DNA of 64,000 nt from JAWKXU01 sp964468045 (lineage in GTDB: Bacteria > Pseudomonadota > Alphaproteobacteria > Sphingomonadales > Sphingomonadaceae), in NCBI GenBank assembly GCA_964468045.1, contig CAYXTO010000010.1:62001-126000 (forward strand). Direction: 5' to 3'. Numbering within the stretch: position 1 is the stretch's first letter; every line of letters begins with the position of its first letter. Of the stretch, positions 27,157-36,998 are shown in pieces. Under the pieces are notes generated by a model. It was not told where the DNA came from and did no database searches. It saw only the letters and a program-made list of their open reading frames with translations. Made by a program: the position numbers and the translations under genes.

Positions 27157-28284
27157 GTGCTGATCAAATATGACGACTATCCGCTCCACCAGACCGCGGA
27201 GCCGCTGTCATACATTTCCACCAGCGAGCGGAATTTCTACGCGCGCTACTGGTATAACGGCTATGATTTCGATGGAGAATTCTACATCGGCGTCGCCTTT
27301 GCCGCCTATCCCCACCGCGAGGTGATGGACGGCGCGGTCTCGATCGTCCGCAAGGACGGTACCCAGGACAGCTTCCATGCCTCGCGCCGCCTGCGCGGCG
27401 ACCGGACGGAGCTTTACGCCGGCCCGATGCGCCACGAAATCGTCGAGCCGATGCGCACGGTGCGCGTCATAGTGGAGGAAAACGACAGCGGCTTCAGTTG
27501 CGACCTGACCTTCCACGCCAGCACCGTCGCCCATGAAGAGCCGGCCGACCATGTCAAGCAGGGCATCCGCACAGTGGCGCAGATGAAGCGCTTCAGCCAG
27601 TTCGGCCGATGGGAAGGCCATGTCACGGTCAATGGCCGGCGGCAGGAGATTTCGCCCAAGACCACATACGGCACCAAGGACCGTTCCTGGGGCTGGCGCT
27701 GGACCGGCGAATCCGAACAGGGCGTTTCGCGCGATCAGCCCGAACAGTTTTTCTGGCTATGGGCTCCGCTGCATTGGGAAGATCGCTGCACCCATTGGGG
27801 GCAGCACGAATATGCCGATGGCGCGCGCTGGAAGCAGTTCGCCCAGATCTTTCCGACCCATCCGATCAAGGGCGATTTCGACACGCTGAAGGAAGGCGAG
27901 GTCAAGGAGATCATCTGCGGCCCGCATCGCCTGACATTCGTGCCGGGAACCCGCCTGCTGGGGAAGTCGGAGATCGACATGATCTATCCTGACGGCCGCA
28001 CCGAGACATTCACGCTGGAGCCCCTGCTGCGCTATCACATGATCGGGACCGGCTATAACCACCCGGAATGGGGCCATGGCTTCTTCAAGGGGGAAGAAGC
28101 CTATGCGCTGGAAAGCTGGAACATCAACGATCTGGACGTGAACGCGCCGCGCTATCTCCACATGCAGCACGTGGTCCGCGCGACTTGCGGCGATAAAGTG
28201 GGCGTCGGCGCGCTGGAGCAGTACATCACCGGCCCGCATGAGCGCTATGGGCTGAAGGGTTTCCTCGACCCCTACCAACCCTGA
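27157..28284 (+). CDS. DUF7064-like beta-rich protein (first copy)
   Basis: 375 residues without signal peptide, rich in Trp, Tyr and His. The phrase YGTKDRSWGWR in mid-protein parallels GQRDHAWGNR in the protein at 45762-46721, and both share a calycin or carotenoid-hydratase-like look. I assign it from memory to the DUF7064/DUF7065 group, whose function is unknown; members sit in lipid or terpenoid catabolic clusters. The start at 27157 is GTG. Divergent from the kinase pair and convergent with an epimerase. Confidence 0.75.
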   Translation: MLIKYDDYPLHQTAEPLSYISTSERNFYARYWYNGYDFDGEFYIGVAFAAYPHREVMDGAVSIVRKDGTQDSFHASRRLRGDRTELYAGPMRHEIVEPMRTVRVIVEENDSGFSCDLTFHASTVAHEEPADHVKQGIRTVAQMKRFSQFGRWEGHVTVNGRRQEISPKTTYGTKDRSWGWRWTGESEQGVSRDQPEQFFWLWAPLHWEDRCTHWGQHEYADGARWKQFAQIFPTHPIKGDFDTLKEGEVKEIICGPHRLTFVPGTRLLGKSEIDMIYPDGRTETFTLEPLLRYHMIGTGYNHPEWGHGFFKGEEAYALESWNINDLDVNAPRYLHMQHVVRATCGDKVGVGALEQYITGPHERYGLKGFLDPYQP

Positions 28285-28302
28285 ATGCGGCTCCGATGCG
28301 GC

Positions 28303-28330
28303 GGCGTCAGGCCTCGAAGATCCTGACGCC
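28303..28330. terminator. Hairpin at the convergent gene ends
   Basis: GGCGTCAGG-10 nt-CCTGACGCC, overlapping the last codons of the minus-strand epimerase and following the DUF7064-like stop. A plausible terminator for the plus-strand gene. Confidence 0.45.
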
Positions 28331-29338
28331 GTCCGCTTCGCCGGACGGCGCGTCCTCGCCGCGCCGCGCGATCTCCGCCAGGATCGCATCGTCGGCGGTG
28401 AAATCATATTCGTAGCGGCCTCGCCCTTCCTCGTTGAACCAGCGATAGGAATCGGCCAGCCCGCTGCGCAGGTTGAAGTACGGCTCCCAATCCAGCTCCC
28501 GCCGCGCCTTCTCGATCGAGAAGATCATGCTGCCATGCCGCGCTTCCAGCCAGTGCCCTACCGGCGAACGCATCTCGGCGGGCAGGCCACCCGGCATGGC
28601 GACCAGCCTGGCTTCCACTCCCACCGCTTCCCCCATCAGCCGCATGTAGCTGGCGATGCTGCAATAGTCCGATCCGGCAATGTTGTAGATCTGGCCGGCC
28701 GCGCGCTCGTTGCCGAGCACGGAAGCAAGCGCCCGCGCCGCATCGCGCACATGGATGAAATGCACGATCGCTTCGGTCTTGCCGGCCAGCAGGAGCGGGC
28801 GGCCTTCCTCAAGCCGGCGGAAAGTGCCCGGCTCGCGAGTCACGAGCGGGCTCATCGGGCCAAGGCTGTGGCTGATGCGCATGACGGTGTAAGGCAGGCC
28901 GTTCTCGCGCCTTTCCCGCTCCAGCAAGGCTTCGCACCTCACCTTGTCGTAGCCGTAGCCGCCGTAGAAGATCGGGTCCGGCTTGTCCGCCAGCGCCGCG
29001 TCCTCGGTCACCGGCAGCACATCCGCCCATCGGTAGGCGGCAATCGAGCTGGTGAAGATGAAATGCTTCACCCGGCCCCGGAACAGCTCCACCGTGGGTG
29101 CCAGCTGGTCGGGGTTGTAGGCCGTGTTGTCGAACACCGCGTCGAAGGAATCCCGCAGCGGCCCCAGCACATTCTCCAGCACGCCCGGCTCGTGCCGGTT
29201 GCCGTGCAGGCGCATGACCCCATCGGGAAGCGCGGCGGGATGGCTGTTGAGCACAGTCACCTCATGCCCCTGCTCCGCCAGCTCGTGGACAAGATTGAGG
29301 CCGATATACCGGTTGCCGCCAAAGACCAGAACTCTCAT
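28307..29338 (-). CDS. NAD-dependent epimerase/dehydratase (extended SDR)
   Basis: 343 residues from the ATG at 29338. The Rossmann motif is MRVLVFGGNRYIGLNL. The catalytic tyrosine and lysine are in FYGGYGYDKVRCE near residue 135, preceded by FTSSIAAY. The GGNRYIG form resembles the isoflavone-reductase/nucleoside-sugar epimerase subgroup. The C-terminal part (FNLRSGLADSYRWF) is typical of extended SDRs. The substrate is unknown. It is divergent from a LuxR regulator, 210 bp apart. Confidence 0.9.
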   Translation of the reverse strand: MRVLVFGGNRYIGLNLVHELAEQGHEVTVLNSHPAALPDGVMRLHGNRHEPGVLENVLGPLRDSFDAVFDNTAYNPDQLAPTVELFRGRVKHFIFTSSIAAYRWADVLPVTEDAALADKPDPIFYGGYGYDKVRCEALLERERRENGLPYTVMRISHSLGPMSPLVTREPGTFRRLEEGRPLLLAGKTEAIVHFIHVRDAARALASVLGNERAAGQIYNIAGSDYCSIASYMRLMGEAVGVEARLVAMPGGLPAEMRSPVGHWLEARHGSMIFSIEKARRELDWEPYFNLRSGLADSYRWFNEEGRGRYEYDFTADDAILAEIARRGEDAPSGEADGVRIFEA

Positions 29339-29548
29339 CGCTACTGCCACTCCTCCCGAATCCGGCCTGCATCGTCTCAGGCTTTGCGAAAAAGCCAAGT
29401 GACGAATTTCCCTCATTCATGCCGGATTCGCGGCGATTCCAGAAGCCCCCGCTTTCCATTGAAAACGGGCTCGTTTCCTAATATGGTTGGACGAAATTGA
29501 TCGAACAGAATTCGACCGCGCTCCATCGGCGCATGAGGAAGGGGAAAC

Positions 29549-30301
29549 ATGCTGGTTTCAGCAGACATTGCCGAACGGTCGGATCAGATGGTTTCCGCCT
29601 GCGGCCTCGACACGCTGTCGATCTTCTTCACCGACCGGTCGGCCCATTCCGAAACCCTGACCTATCTCCATCATTGCGGCGTCTCGCCGGCCGCGCAATA
29701 TGCCTATCAGCACGGCCGCGTATTCCGGCACGATCCTTTTACCCGCATCTTCGACCAGTCCGACCGCAGCGGCAAGCTGATCTGGTGGGAAGACCGGCGG
29801 CTGAGCTCCGCGGCCCGATCGGCGGAGCATTACAAGTCCTTCCTGAACTACTACTCGGTCGATGTGGTCGGAGCCTGGGTGCAGCAGTTGCTGCCGGATT
29901 TCATCCTGGTGATCGGCGCGCATTGCAGGAACGGAAGCCATCACAAGGGCGATGTCGCCCGCCGCCTGTTCCAGCATGAGATCTCCGCGATCTCGCAGAT
30001 GGTGGTCGGCCAGCTGCTGGAAGAAACGCTGAGCGGCGCGGGAGGCCGGGGTCTGCTGCGATCGGTGCTGTCGGAGAACAGGCAGTGGTCCCCGGATGAC
30101 GCAATGACCGCGCTGTCACCGCGCGAACGCGAGATCGCGAAGCTGGTGAGCGCCGGAAACCAGAACAAGCAGGTGGCCTATATGACCGGCATCTCCGAAT
30201 TCACGGTCGAGAACCATTTGCGGAAGATCTACCGCAAGCTGGGGGTCCGTAATCGAGCGGCGATGACCGCAAGGATCCATTCCGCCACCACCTGTCAATA
30301 G
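29549..30301 (+). CDS. LuxR-family transcriptional regulator
   Basis: 250 residues. The C-terminal GerE-type HTH is clear: LSPREREIAKLVSAG, then NKQVAYMTGISEFTVENHLR and IYRKLGVRNRAAM near residues 190-245. The N-terminal 170 residues do not show the conserved acyl-homoserine-lactone pocket pattern and there is no phosphoacceptor domain, so the signal is unknown. No LuxI-type synthase is encoded in the window. ATG follows GGAAGGGG. Convergent with the second TonB receptor. Confidence 0.9.
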   Translation: MLVSADIAERSDQMVSACGLDTLSIFFTDRSAHSETLTYLHHCGVSPAAQYAYQHGRVFRHDPFTRIFDQSDRSGKLIWWEDRRLSSAARSAEHYKSFLNYYSVDVVGAWVQQLLPDFILVIGAHCRNGSHHKGDVARRLFQHEISAISQMVVGQLLEETLSGAGGRGLLRSVLSENRQWSPDDAMTALSPREREIAKLVSAGNQNKQVAYMTGISEFTVENHLRKIYRKLGVRNRAAMTARIHSATTCQ

Positions 30302-30358
30302 CCCTGGCATCCGGCGGCTCGGACAGATCGCGAAAAGGCGGGATCTGCGAAAAAAGAC

Positions 30359-30391
30359 GGCCGGCCGCGGGAGGAAAAGCTGCGGCCGGCC
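30359..30391 (-). terminator. Rho-independent terminator of the second TonB receptor
   Basis: Perfect 10-bp stem GGCCGGCCGC-13 nt-GCGGCCGGCC. Read on the minus strand it is followed by GTCTTTTTTCGC, a proper T-run, and it starts 11 bases after the receptor stop. Confidence 0.85.
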
Positions 30392-30401
30392 GCTAAGCCG
30401 G

Positions 30402-32663
30402 TCAGAAACTGTAGCGAGCGGTAATCCCGTAGCTGCGCGGCGGTGCGTGCAGCATGTAGTCATATCCGAAGGCGCTGCGCAGGTTCAGGCCGTACATGAA
30501 ATACTTCTTGTTCAGCAGGTTGGTCGTCCACAGCCGCAAGGCGAATTGATCGCTTTCCCAGCCGAGATTGCCATTGACCAGGAAAACATCCGGCGCATGC
30601 AGGTTCTGGTTCCCGTCCTCGTTGTTGAAGGGCGAGAAATACTGCTTGCTGGTGTAGACGACGTTGGGCGAGAATACGATGTTCCCGGCACCCAGCGGCG
30701 CGACGGTCCAGTCGAAGCCGGCATTGATCGTCACCTCGGGAGCATTGGGCAAGGTGTTGCCATCGAGATTGACTCCCGAAAGCGTCAGCTTGTCGTATGT
30801 CGCATCCAGATAGGTGAAGCCGAGGTTCGCATCCAGGCCGCTGAACAGGCGCGCGTTGACTTCCAGTTCCACGCCCTTGATGGTCGAGCCCGGCGCGGAG
30901 CGGATGAACCCCGTGGTGCCGATCACTTCGTTGAGCTGCTGATTCTTGTACTTCGTGAGGAACGCGGCCGCCGTCAGATTGGCGCGCCCGTCCAGGAAGC
31001 GCGTCTTGAGCCCGACTTCATAGGCATCGACCTTTTCCGGCGGAACGAAGTCGATCGGGTTGCCGGCGTAGAACTGGCTGCTGAACGAGCCCGCGCGATA
31101 GCCACGGCTGTAGTGGCCGTAGATCATCGCCCCGCCATCGAACGTATAGTCCAGCCCGACCTTGCCGGTCAGGCGGCTGCTCTTGCGCTTCTTGGCCGCT
31201 TCCGGAACGATCGTGCCGTCCGGCAGGATAGCGCCATGGGTGAAGGTGATCGACGCCGCATCCGGATCGGCCGGGTCGAAATCATAGGTCGAAAACGGCG
31301 GCGAAGTGACCGGGTCCGCGAATTGGGTGAGGAAGGAATAGGCGTCGCTGTGCCGGTTGGTATCCTTGGTATAGCGGAGCCCCAGGGTGAAGCCGAGGTG
31401 ATCGCCGAATTTCTGGTTGATCTGCGCGAACGCGGCGTAGGATTTCCGCACCTGAATATAGTGCTGGTAGAAATACAGCGTGCTGACGAGCCGATAGCGG
31501 TCCTCGTTGTTGATCCTGTCCCAGCCGTAATAGACACCGGCCTGCACATTCGTGTGGTCGGAATCATACATCAGCTTCAGTTCCTGATTGAACTGCTTGT
31601 AGACATCCCCGTAGTTGGTCTGGAGGAAGCCGACGACGGGCGTACCGGAGCCTTCCTGCGACAGGTGCTGACGCGACCAGTCGTAGGCGGACAGCGACTG
31701 GATCGAGAAATTGTCGCTCAACTCGTAATTGATCGTCAGTTGCGCGCCGGCATTGGCGATGTCGTTGAAGCCGAGATCCGGCTGATTGGTCTCGAAGAAA
31801 CTCAGATTGTCGTTGGAACGAAAATAGCCGGAGATGCCCGAATTGTCGTTGAGGTGATAGGCGGCGGCCTGCGTCGGTTTGCCCTTGCTGCCGGTAAGCT
31901 TGAGCATGACATCCAGCCGCTCGTCCGGCTTCGCCCGGATGATGAGCCTTCCGGCAATCGAATCTTTCGAATTCGCATCGGGCTGGCCCGGATAGATATT
32001 CTTCACGAAGCCATCCGCCTCGACATAATTGGCCGAGGCGCGAAAGCCGAGCTTGTCCTCGATCAGCGTGCCCTCGACTGCGCCCTGGCCCCTCACTTCC
32101 TGGAAGCGGCCGTAGCCGGCTTCGAGAAAGCCGCGCGCGCCAGCCTCTAGATTGGGCTTGACCGAGATGAAGTTGATCGCGCCGCCGGTCGTGTTCCGCC
32201 CGTAAAGCGTTCCCTGGGGTCCACGGACGGCTTCCACGCGTTCCAGATCGTAGAGTTGGAGGCCATGCATGGTGCGGGCGCTGAGATAGTTGTCATCGGT
32301 ATAGATGCCGACCGGAGACACCTGGTTCGCGCCATATTCATTGCCCACGCCGATGCCGCGCATGGTGAAGTTCGGTTGCGCATCCCCGAATGCGCTGGTG
32401 ACCTGAAGCGAGGGCACCGAGCCGCTCAAGCCGAAGGTCGAGGTGATGCCCTGGCGGGCAAGGTCGTCGGTCCCGAGCGCCGACACCGCGACAGGCACTT
32501 CCATCAGGGACTCGGATCGGCGTTGCGCGGTGACCACGATTTCGCCGAGCCTGCCGTCATTCTCGTCTGCGCCGCCCTGCGCGCTCTGCGCCAGCGCCGG
32601 CGTTCCCAGACAGGCGGCCGATGCGCATAACGCGCCGGTGATTGCCCTCAGTCTTTTCATCAT
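30402..32663 (-). CDS. TonB-dependent outer-membrane receptor (second)
   Basis: 753 residues. Sec signal ends near ACLGTPALAQS, then a TonB-box-like GEIVVTAQRRSESLMEVPVA. The plug has GIGVGNEYGANQVSPVGIYTDD and the classical RVEAVRGPQGTLYGRNTTGGAINF near 130-155. The barrel ends in a Phe (ITARYSF). This plug style belongs to the large Fe-transport-like/catabolic receptor group that sphingomonads use for many organic compounds. Strong RBS GGGAGGAG, with ATG at 32663 or 32660. It stands alone with its own terminator. The divergent LuxR and epimerase are not obviously linked. Confidence 0.93.
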   Translation of the reverse strand: MMKRLRAITGALCASAACLGTPALAQSAQGGADENDGRLGEIVVTAQRRSESLMEVPVAVSALGTDDLARQGITSTFGLSGSVPSLQVTSAFGDAQPNFTMRGIGVGNEYGANQVSPVGIYTDDNYLSARTMHGLQLYDLERVEAVRGPQGTLYGRNTTGGAINFISVKPNLEAGARGFLEAGYGRFQEVRGQGAVEGTLIEDKLGFRASANYVEADGFVKNIYPGQPDANSKDSIAGRLIIRAKPDERLDVMLKLTGSKGKPTQAAAYHLNDNSGISGYFRSNDNLSFFETNQPDLGFNDIANAGAQLTINYELSDNFSIQSLSAYDWSRQHLSQEGSGTPVVGFLQTNYGDVYKQFNQELKLMYDSDHTNVQAGVYYGWDRINNEDRYRLVSTLYFYQHYIQVRKSYAAFAQINQKFGDHLGFTLGLRYTKDTNRHSDAYSFLTQFADPVTSPPFSTYDFDPADPDAASITFTHGAILPDGTIVPEAAKKRKSSRLTGKVGLDYTFDGGAMIYGHYSRGYRAGSFSSQFYAGNPIDFVPPEKVDAYEVGLKTRFLDGRANLTAAAFLTKYKNQQLNEVIGTTGFIRSAPGSTIKGVELEVNARLFSGLDANLGFTYLDATYDKLTLSGVNLDGNTLPNAPEVTINAGFDWTVAPLGAGNIVFSPNVVYTSKQYFSPFNNEDGNQNLHAPDVFLVNGNLGWESDQFALRLWTTNLLNKKYFMYGLNLRSAFGYDYMLHAPPRSYGITARYSF

Positions 32664-33081
32664 ACTCCTCCCTAAAACCCTGAATCCGATATTACGTTGA
32701 ATAATTTTGTCCGACGATTTTGCCGAAAAATATCACTTGTCATTCCCAGATATGGATTTCCGTTCAGCCTCCTCGATCAATCGGAAACGGAAAGTGACCG
32801 CCGCGCCTTCACAATCGAAGGGCTGAAGGGCAGCGCAATTCCGCAGTGACTACGGTACACAAACCGCCCCGTTCGCAATCCTGACGGATTCCCGTCATCG
32901 ATTGCGCCAGCATCGAGACAACATCGGATAGTCCCGTCGGGGGATGGAGGCCTTGCCGGGCTTTCGCGGGGCAAGTTTGTCTCACCGGATACAGGGGGAT
33001 TAGGATTATCGAGAGACAGCTTTATTTAGCATGATTATATTACCCGAATTATCGGCCTCTACAGAGTCGATATATTCTCGG
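32664..33081. other. Intergenic region upstream of TonB receptor
   Basis: 418 bases with no supported gene. It carries the receptor promoter on the minus strand (AT-rich 32690-32760), a weak hairpin CTTGCC...GGCAAG near 32952-32977 and an AT-rich stretch 33015-33090 after the D-lactate dehydrogenase gene. No clear operator or RNA gene is seen. Confidence 0.5.
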
Positions 33082-34818
33082 TTATTTCCATCCATATTGG
33101 CGAGATGTCCGCCCTATCCCGGGATTGAACAGGTTGCAGGGGTCTAGGGCCTGATAGTGGCGGACCAGCGCGGGCTTGGCCGCATAGATATGGCCGACAT
33201 TGTGTTCGGCCGGATATTCCGCGCCCCGCGCTTCGAGAGCCGCCTCCATGTGGCGCTTGAAAGCGCCGAGATCGGCGCCCTTGCGGATGATGTAATCCTG
33301 ATGGAACACATGGCAGAAGAAGTGCCCATAATAGAGGATCTTCTCGGCCGAGCGGGCGATCTCGTCCGGAAGCGTCTCGAACCAGTCGCGCTCGTTCCGC
33401 CGCAAGGCGATATCCAGGGCGACGATATCCTCCACCTGCCGGGGGTGCAGCGCCCGATAGCGGATGGCGGCGCCCGCGACCGCAAAGCGCTGCAGGAATG
33501 CGGCACTGGCTTCCTCTGCAGTGCATTCGATGTAATCGAGCGAGAGCTTCCCGGCGGCGGCGGCGGCAAGATAGGCGCGCGCTTCGCCAATGCCCTCTCC
33601 CGCCATCTTCAGGATCAGATGATGCTCGAAACGATCGCGAAACTGCTTCAAGCGGACGGGCAGGTGGTCCGGAAACAGCCGGGATGCAGCCTGCAGGATC
33701 CTGTCGCCGAAATTGGCCCCGGCTGACAGCCTGTCGAAAAGCCGCTTCAGCCCGAACAGCGCGGGCAGGCGATCCGTGCCGAGGTGGCGGATCGCAAGGA
33801 AGGTGTCCTTGCCGTATTCCGTCGCCATGTCGAACGCATCGCGATGGACATATTCTCCCGAGACGGGGAGCGAGGCGAACCCTCCGAGGATCGAGCGGCG
33901 CAGTTCCGCCAGGGCGGCGGTGTCGTTCGTGCCGATATAGAAGGTCTGCGTTTCGGAATCCGCGGGGAAGGTATCCAGCCGCACGGCGAAGAGCATGATC
34001 TTGCCGGCGCTGCCCGAGGCCTCGAACAGCCGTGAAGGGTCGGCGTTGAAACGTGCGGGCGAGCTGGCGTCGATATGCCGGACATGATCGCAATATTCGT
34101 GATCGGATGCCTGCCGCCCGGCCGGGCTGAGAATGTCGGCCTCGGCGAATGCTCCATTCTCCAGCCGCTCGAGCATCATCTCCGGATCGTGGCCCAGCCC
34201 GATCCCCAGATGATTGACGAGATGCAGCACACCCTGCCCGTCAAGCACGGCGTACAGTGCCAGCTCGGTGTAGGCAGGGCCGCGGCGGACCAGCGCACCG
34301 CCGGAATTGTTGCAGATGCCGCCGAAGACCGATGCGCCGATGCATGACGAGCCGATCACCGAATGAGGCTCCCGCCCGAGCGGCGCCAACGCCCTTTCCA
34401 GATCATACAGCGTCGCGCCGGGCAGGCAGACCACCTGCCTGCCCTCGTCGATCAGATGGAGCCCCTTGATTCTCATCGTGTTGATGAGGATCACCGGACG
34501 ATCATATTCTCCGAAGGGGGTGGAACCGCCTGTCAGCCCGGTGTTGGCGGCTTGCGGGATCACGATCACCCCGGCGGCCACGCAGATCCGCAAGACCCGC
34601 CACTGTTCCACCAGACTGCCCGGGCGCACCACCGCCAGGACCGGCCCTGCGCCCACCCGGCAACCCGTGGCGAAGCGGCGTGTCCCGGCTTTCCCGGTCA
34701 GGACATGCCGCCGCCCCACGATCGAGCGCAATCGCTCGATTACCGCAGCGCTGTCCGCCCCGACCGATCCCTCAGGCGCAAGCCGTATGTCGATATCGCT
34801 CGCCAGCGCCTGTGCCAT
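33082..34818 (-). CDS. dld: Quinone-dependent D-lactate dehydrogenase
   Basis: 578 residues, the length of E. coli Dld (571). The PCMH-type FAD domain covers residues 30-260 with VIPQAANTGLTGGSTP and HSVIGSSCIGASVFGGICNN. A membrane-binding middle part follows and the end holds YPAEHNVGHIYAAKP and LDPCNLFNPGIGR. It oxidises D-lactate to pyruvate and passes electrons to the quinone pool at the inner membrane. The start overlaps the GMC oxidoreductase stop by one base (TAATG), so it is the last gene of that operon. A glyoxalase gene upstream in the same operon would supply D-lactate if a GSH-dependent pathway with a hydrolase elsewhere operates. Confidence 0.93.
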   Translation of the reverse strand: MAQALASDIDIRLAPEGSVGADSAAVIERLRSIVGRRHVLTGKAGTRRFATGCRVGAGPVLAVVRPGSLVEQWRVLRICVAAGVIVIPQAANTGLTGGSTPFGEYDRPVILINTMRIKGLHLIDEGRQVVCLPGATLYDLERALAPLGREPHSVIGSSCIGASVFGGICNNSGGALVRRGPAYTELALYAVLDGQGVLHLVNHLGIGLGHDPEMMLERLENGAFAEADILSPAGRQASDHEYCDHVRHIDASSPARFNADPSRLFEASGSAGKIMLFAVRLDTFPADSETQTFYIGTNDTAALAELRRSILGGFASLPVSGEYVHRDAFDMATEYGKDTFLAIRHLGTDRLPALFGLKRLFDRLSAGANFGDRILQAASRLFPDHLPVRLKQFRDRFEHHLILKMAGEGIGEARAYLAAAAAGKLSLDYIECTAEEASAAFLQRFAVAGAAIRYRALHPRQVEDIVALDIALRRNERDWFETLPDEIARSAEKILYYGHFFCHVFHQDYIIRKGADLGAFKRHMEAALEARGAEYPAEHNVGHIYAAKPALVRHYQALDPCNLFNPGIGRTSRQYGWK

Positions 34819-36389
34819 TACACTTCGTTGCGCGCCATCAATCCGGCAAGGTGATCCGCCTGACGAATGGCCAGCGCCACGATGGTCAGCGTGGGGTTTT
34901 CGGCCGCACCGGTGGTGAACTGGCTGCCGTCCGAAATGAACAAATTGCTGATTTCGTGGCTTTGCCCCCAGCGGTTGACCACGCCATCCTCAGGCTTCTC
35001 ACTCATCCTGTTCGTGCCCAGATTGTGGGTGGAAGGATAGGGCGGCGTCAGGATGGTGCGCCTGGCACCGACGGCTTCATAGACCGCCTGGCCTTGCTTG
35101 TAGGCATGGTTGCGCATGGCGATGTCGTTTTCGTGATCGTCGTAATGCACATTGGCGACCGGCATGCCGAACTGGTCCTTCACCTCGCCGTTCAGCGTGA
35201 TGCGGTTGGTGGCGCGCGGCATGTCCTCGCCCACGATCCACATCCCCGCCATATAATCGAATGCATCGACGGCAGCGGTAAAGTCGCGACCCCAGCTGCC
35301 GGGGTTGAGGAAGGCGCCGAGGAACGGCAGTCCCAGCGAGATGGTTTCCAGCTCGTAGCCGCCGACAAATCCGCGGCTGGTATCGAGCCGCGCTTCGTCC
35401 CGCGCGATGCCGGCCATCACCGTGCCGCGATGCATATGCACCGGCTTCTCGAAGATGCCGTAAACCGACCCGGTCGTATGCCGCATGTAATGGCGGCCCA
35501 CATGGCCCGAGTTATTGGCGAGGCCGTGCCTGAACAGGTTGCTTTCCGAATTGAGCAATATGCGGGGGCTTTCGATCGAATTGCCGGCCAGCGCCACGAC
35601 CCGCGCCTTCTGGCGCTGCAGGGCGCCGGTCTTGTCGGCATAGACGACAGCTGTGACCTTGCCGCTCGCGTCATGCTCGATCCGCACGACCTGGCTTTCC
35701 GGGCGCACTTCCAGGCGGCCCGTCGCTTCGCCCTTGGGAATCTCGGTATAGAGCGTCGACCATTTCGCCCCGGTCTTGCACCCCTGGAAGCAGAAGCCGA
35801 GCTGCTGGCAGCTGCCGCGCCCGTCGCGAGGCTGGCTGTTGATGGACATGTTGCCGGTGTGGACATCCTTGTAGCCGATGCGGGTAGCGCCGGCATGGAA
35901 TACCTTGAAATTATTGTTGCCGGGCAGGCGTGGAATGCCGTTGGTGCCGGTTGTGCCCATCTTGTGTTCCGCCTTGGCATACCACGGTGCCATTTCGGCC
36001 CCGTCGATCGGCCAGTCGAGCAGGGCGGCATCCTTGATCTCGCCGTAGTGGGTGCGGGCCTTCCACTCATGATCCTGGAAGCGCAGGGAAGCGCCCGCCC
36101 AATGGGTCGTGGTGCCGCCCACGGCCTTGACGATCCACGCCGGAAGGCCCGGAAAGTCCTGCGCCACCTGCCAGCTGCCGGAGGTGGTGCGCGGGTCCCT
36201 CCAAGCGAGTTGCGCGAAGCTTTCCCATTCATTGTTCACGAAATCCTGGATCTCGTAGCGCGCGCCCGCTTCGAGGCAGACCACCTTCACGCCCTTCTGC
36301 GCAAGCTCGTTCGCCAGTGTGCCGCCGCCCGCTCCGGAGCCGATGACCACGACGACGGAGTCGTCATCAAGATCGAACTTTCCAACCAT
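34818..36389 (-). CDS. GMC-family oxidoreductase, FAD-dependent alcohol dehydrogenase
   Basis: 523 residues of the glucose-methanol-choline group, closest in style to the large subunit of membrane gluconate/alcohol dehydrogenases. The FAD motif VVVIGSGAGGGTLANELA lies at residues 13-30, AVGGTTTHWAGASL near 90, and the C-terminal STHNLGTNRMSEKP plus AAENPTLTIVALAIR match the family. The C-terminal His-Asn catalytic pair is expected around these segments. It should oxidise an alcohol in complex with the Tat-exported subunit encoded just upstream and hand electrons to the cytochrome c of the operon. Very strong RBS GGGGGAGGA. Confidence 0.93.
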   Translation of the reverse strand: MVGKFDLDDDSVVVVIGSGAGGGTLANELAQKGVKVVCLEAGARYEIQDFVNNEWESFAQLAWRDPRTTSGSWQVAQDFPGLPAWIVKAVGGTTTHWAGASLRFQDHEWKARTHYGEIKDAALLDWPIDGAEMAPWYAKAEHKMGTTGTNGIPRLPGNNNFKVFHAGATRIGYKDVHTGNMSINSQPRDGRGSCQQLGFCFQGCKTGAKWSTLYTEIPKGEATGRLEVRPESQVVRIEHDASGKVTAVVYADKTGALQRQKARVVALAGNSIESPRILLNSESNLFRHGLANNSGHVGRHYMRHTTGSVYGIFEKPVHMHRGTVMAGIARDEARLDTSRGFVGGYELETISLGLPFLGAFLNPGSWGRDFTAAVDAFDYMAGMWIVGEDMPRATNRITLNGEVKDQFGMPVANVHYDDHENDIAMRNHAYKQGQAVYEAVGARRTILTPPYPSTHNLGTNRMSEKPEDGVVNRWGQSHEISNLFISDGSQFTTGAAENPTLTIVALAIRQADHLAGLMARNEV

Positions 36390-36413
36390 TATCCTGTCCT
36401 CCCCCGCGCCCGC

Positions 36414-36959
36414 TTATGCCGGCAGCCAATCGAGATCGTCGAAGCCGCGATGGAGGTATCCGCCCTTTTCGGCGGATGAGCCCTCGTAGCCGAAGTTCGC
36501 CCAGATCTCCTCCTGGTTGTAGAGCGCGGTGATCATGTTGGATCGCATCGCGCCGAAGAAAGGCGATCCCGCCTTTTCCATGGACTTGAGCACTTCGACG
36601 CGATCCTGTTCCTGCGCGATCGAGAGATAGGGACTGCCCTTCAAAGCGGATGCCGCCGCGTCCAGCTCGGCCACCCCCTGCCCCAGCGTGACTTTCCCGG
36701 CCGCGTCACCAGCAAGCTGCTCGTCGATGATCGCCACGGCGATTTCGTAGATCGAGTCCGGCAGGCGGTCGTGCGGATAGAGGTCACGCGCCATCTTGAC
36801 CAAGGCAGGCATGGCAGACGCCGGCGCGGTCTTGAGCGCCTCCGCCGCATGGGCCTTGCCGGAAATTACCGGGCTGGCCGCAAGCAAGGCAGCTGTCCCG
36901 GCCGAGCGGCCGATGAAATTGCGCCTGCTCATCACGTCAATCTTGTCAACGATCCGCAT
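36414..36959 (-). CDS. Tat-exported gluconate 2-dehydrogenase subunit 3-like protein
   Basis: 181 residues with a Tat signal (SRRNFIGRSAGTAALLAASP) at residues 11-30. The mature part matches gluconate 2-dehydrogenase subunit 3: ARDLYPHDRLPDSIYEIAV, and a tail with ITALYNQEEIWANFGYEGSS. In known complexes this subunit piggybacks the FAD subunit through Tat to the periplasm, which fits the lack of a signal in the adjacent GMC protein. 24 bp separate it from the GMC gene. RBS GGAGAGGGTGAG. Confidence 0.9.
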   Translation of the reverse strand: MRIVDKIDVMSRRNFIGRSAGTAALLAASPVISGKAHAAEALKTAPASAMPALVKMARDLYPHDRLPDSIYEIAVAIIDEQLAGDAAGKVTLGQGVAELDAAASALKGSPYLSIAQEQDRVEVLKSMEKAGSPFFGAMRSNMITALYNQEEIWANFGYEGSSAEKGGYLHRGFDDLDWLPA

Positions 36960-36998
36960 CTCACCCTCTCCTGCTTGTTCTGTTCATGGGCGTTCAGC

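Noticed and set aside
29549..30301. Quorum-sensing receptor reading of the LuxR-type gene
   Set aside because: No LuxI-type synthase is encoded nearby, and the conserved acyl-homoserine-lactone pocket residues are not evident in the N-terminal part.
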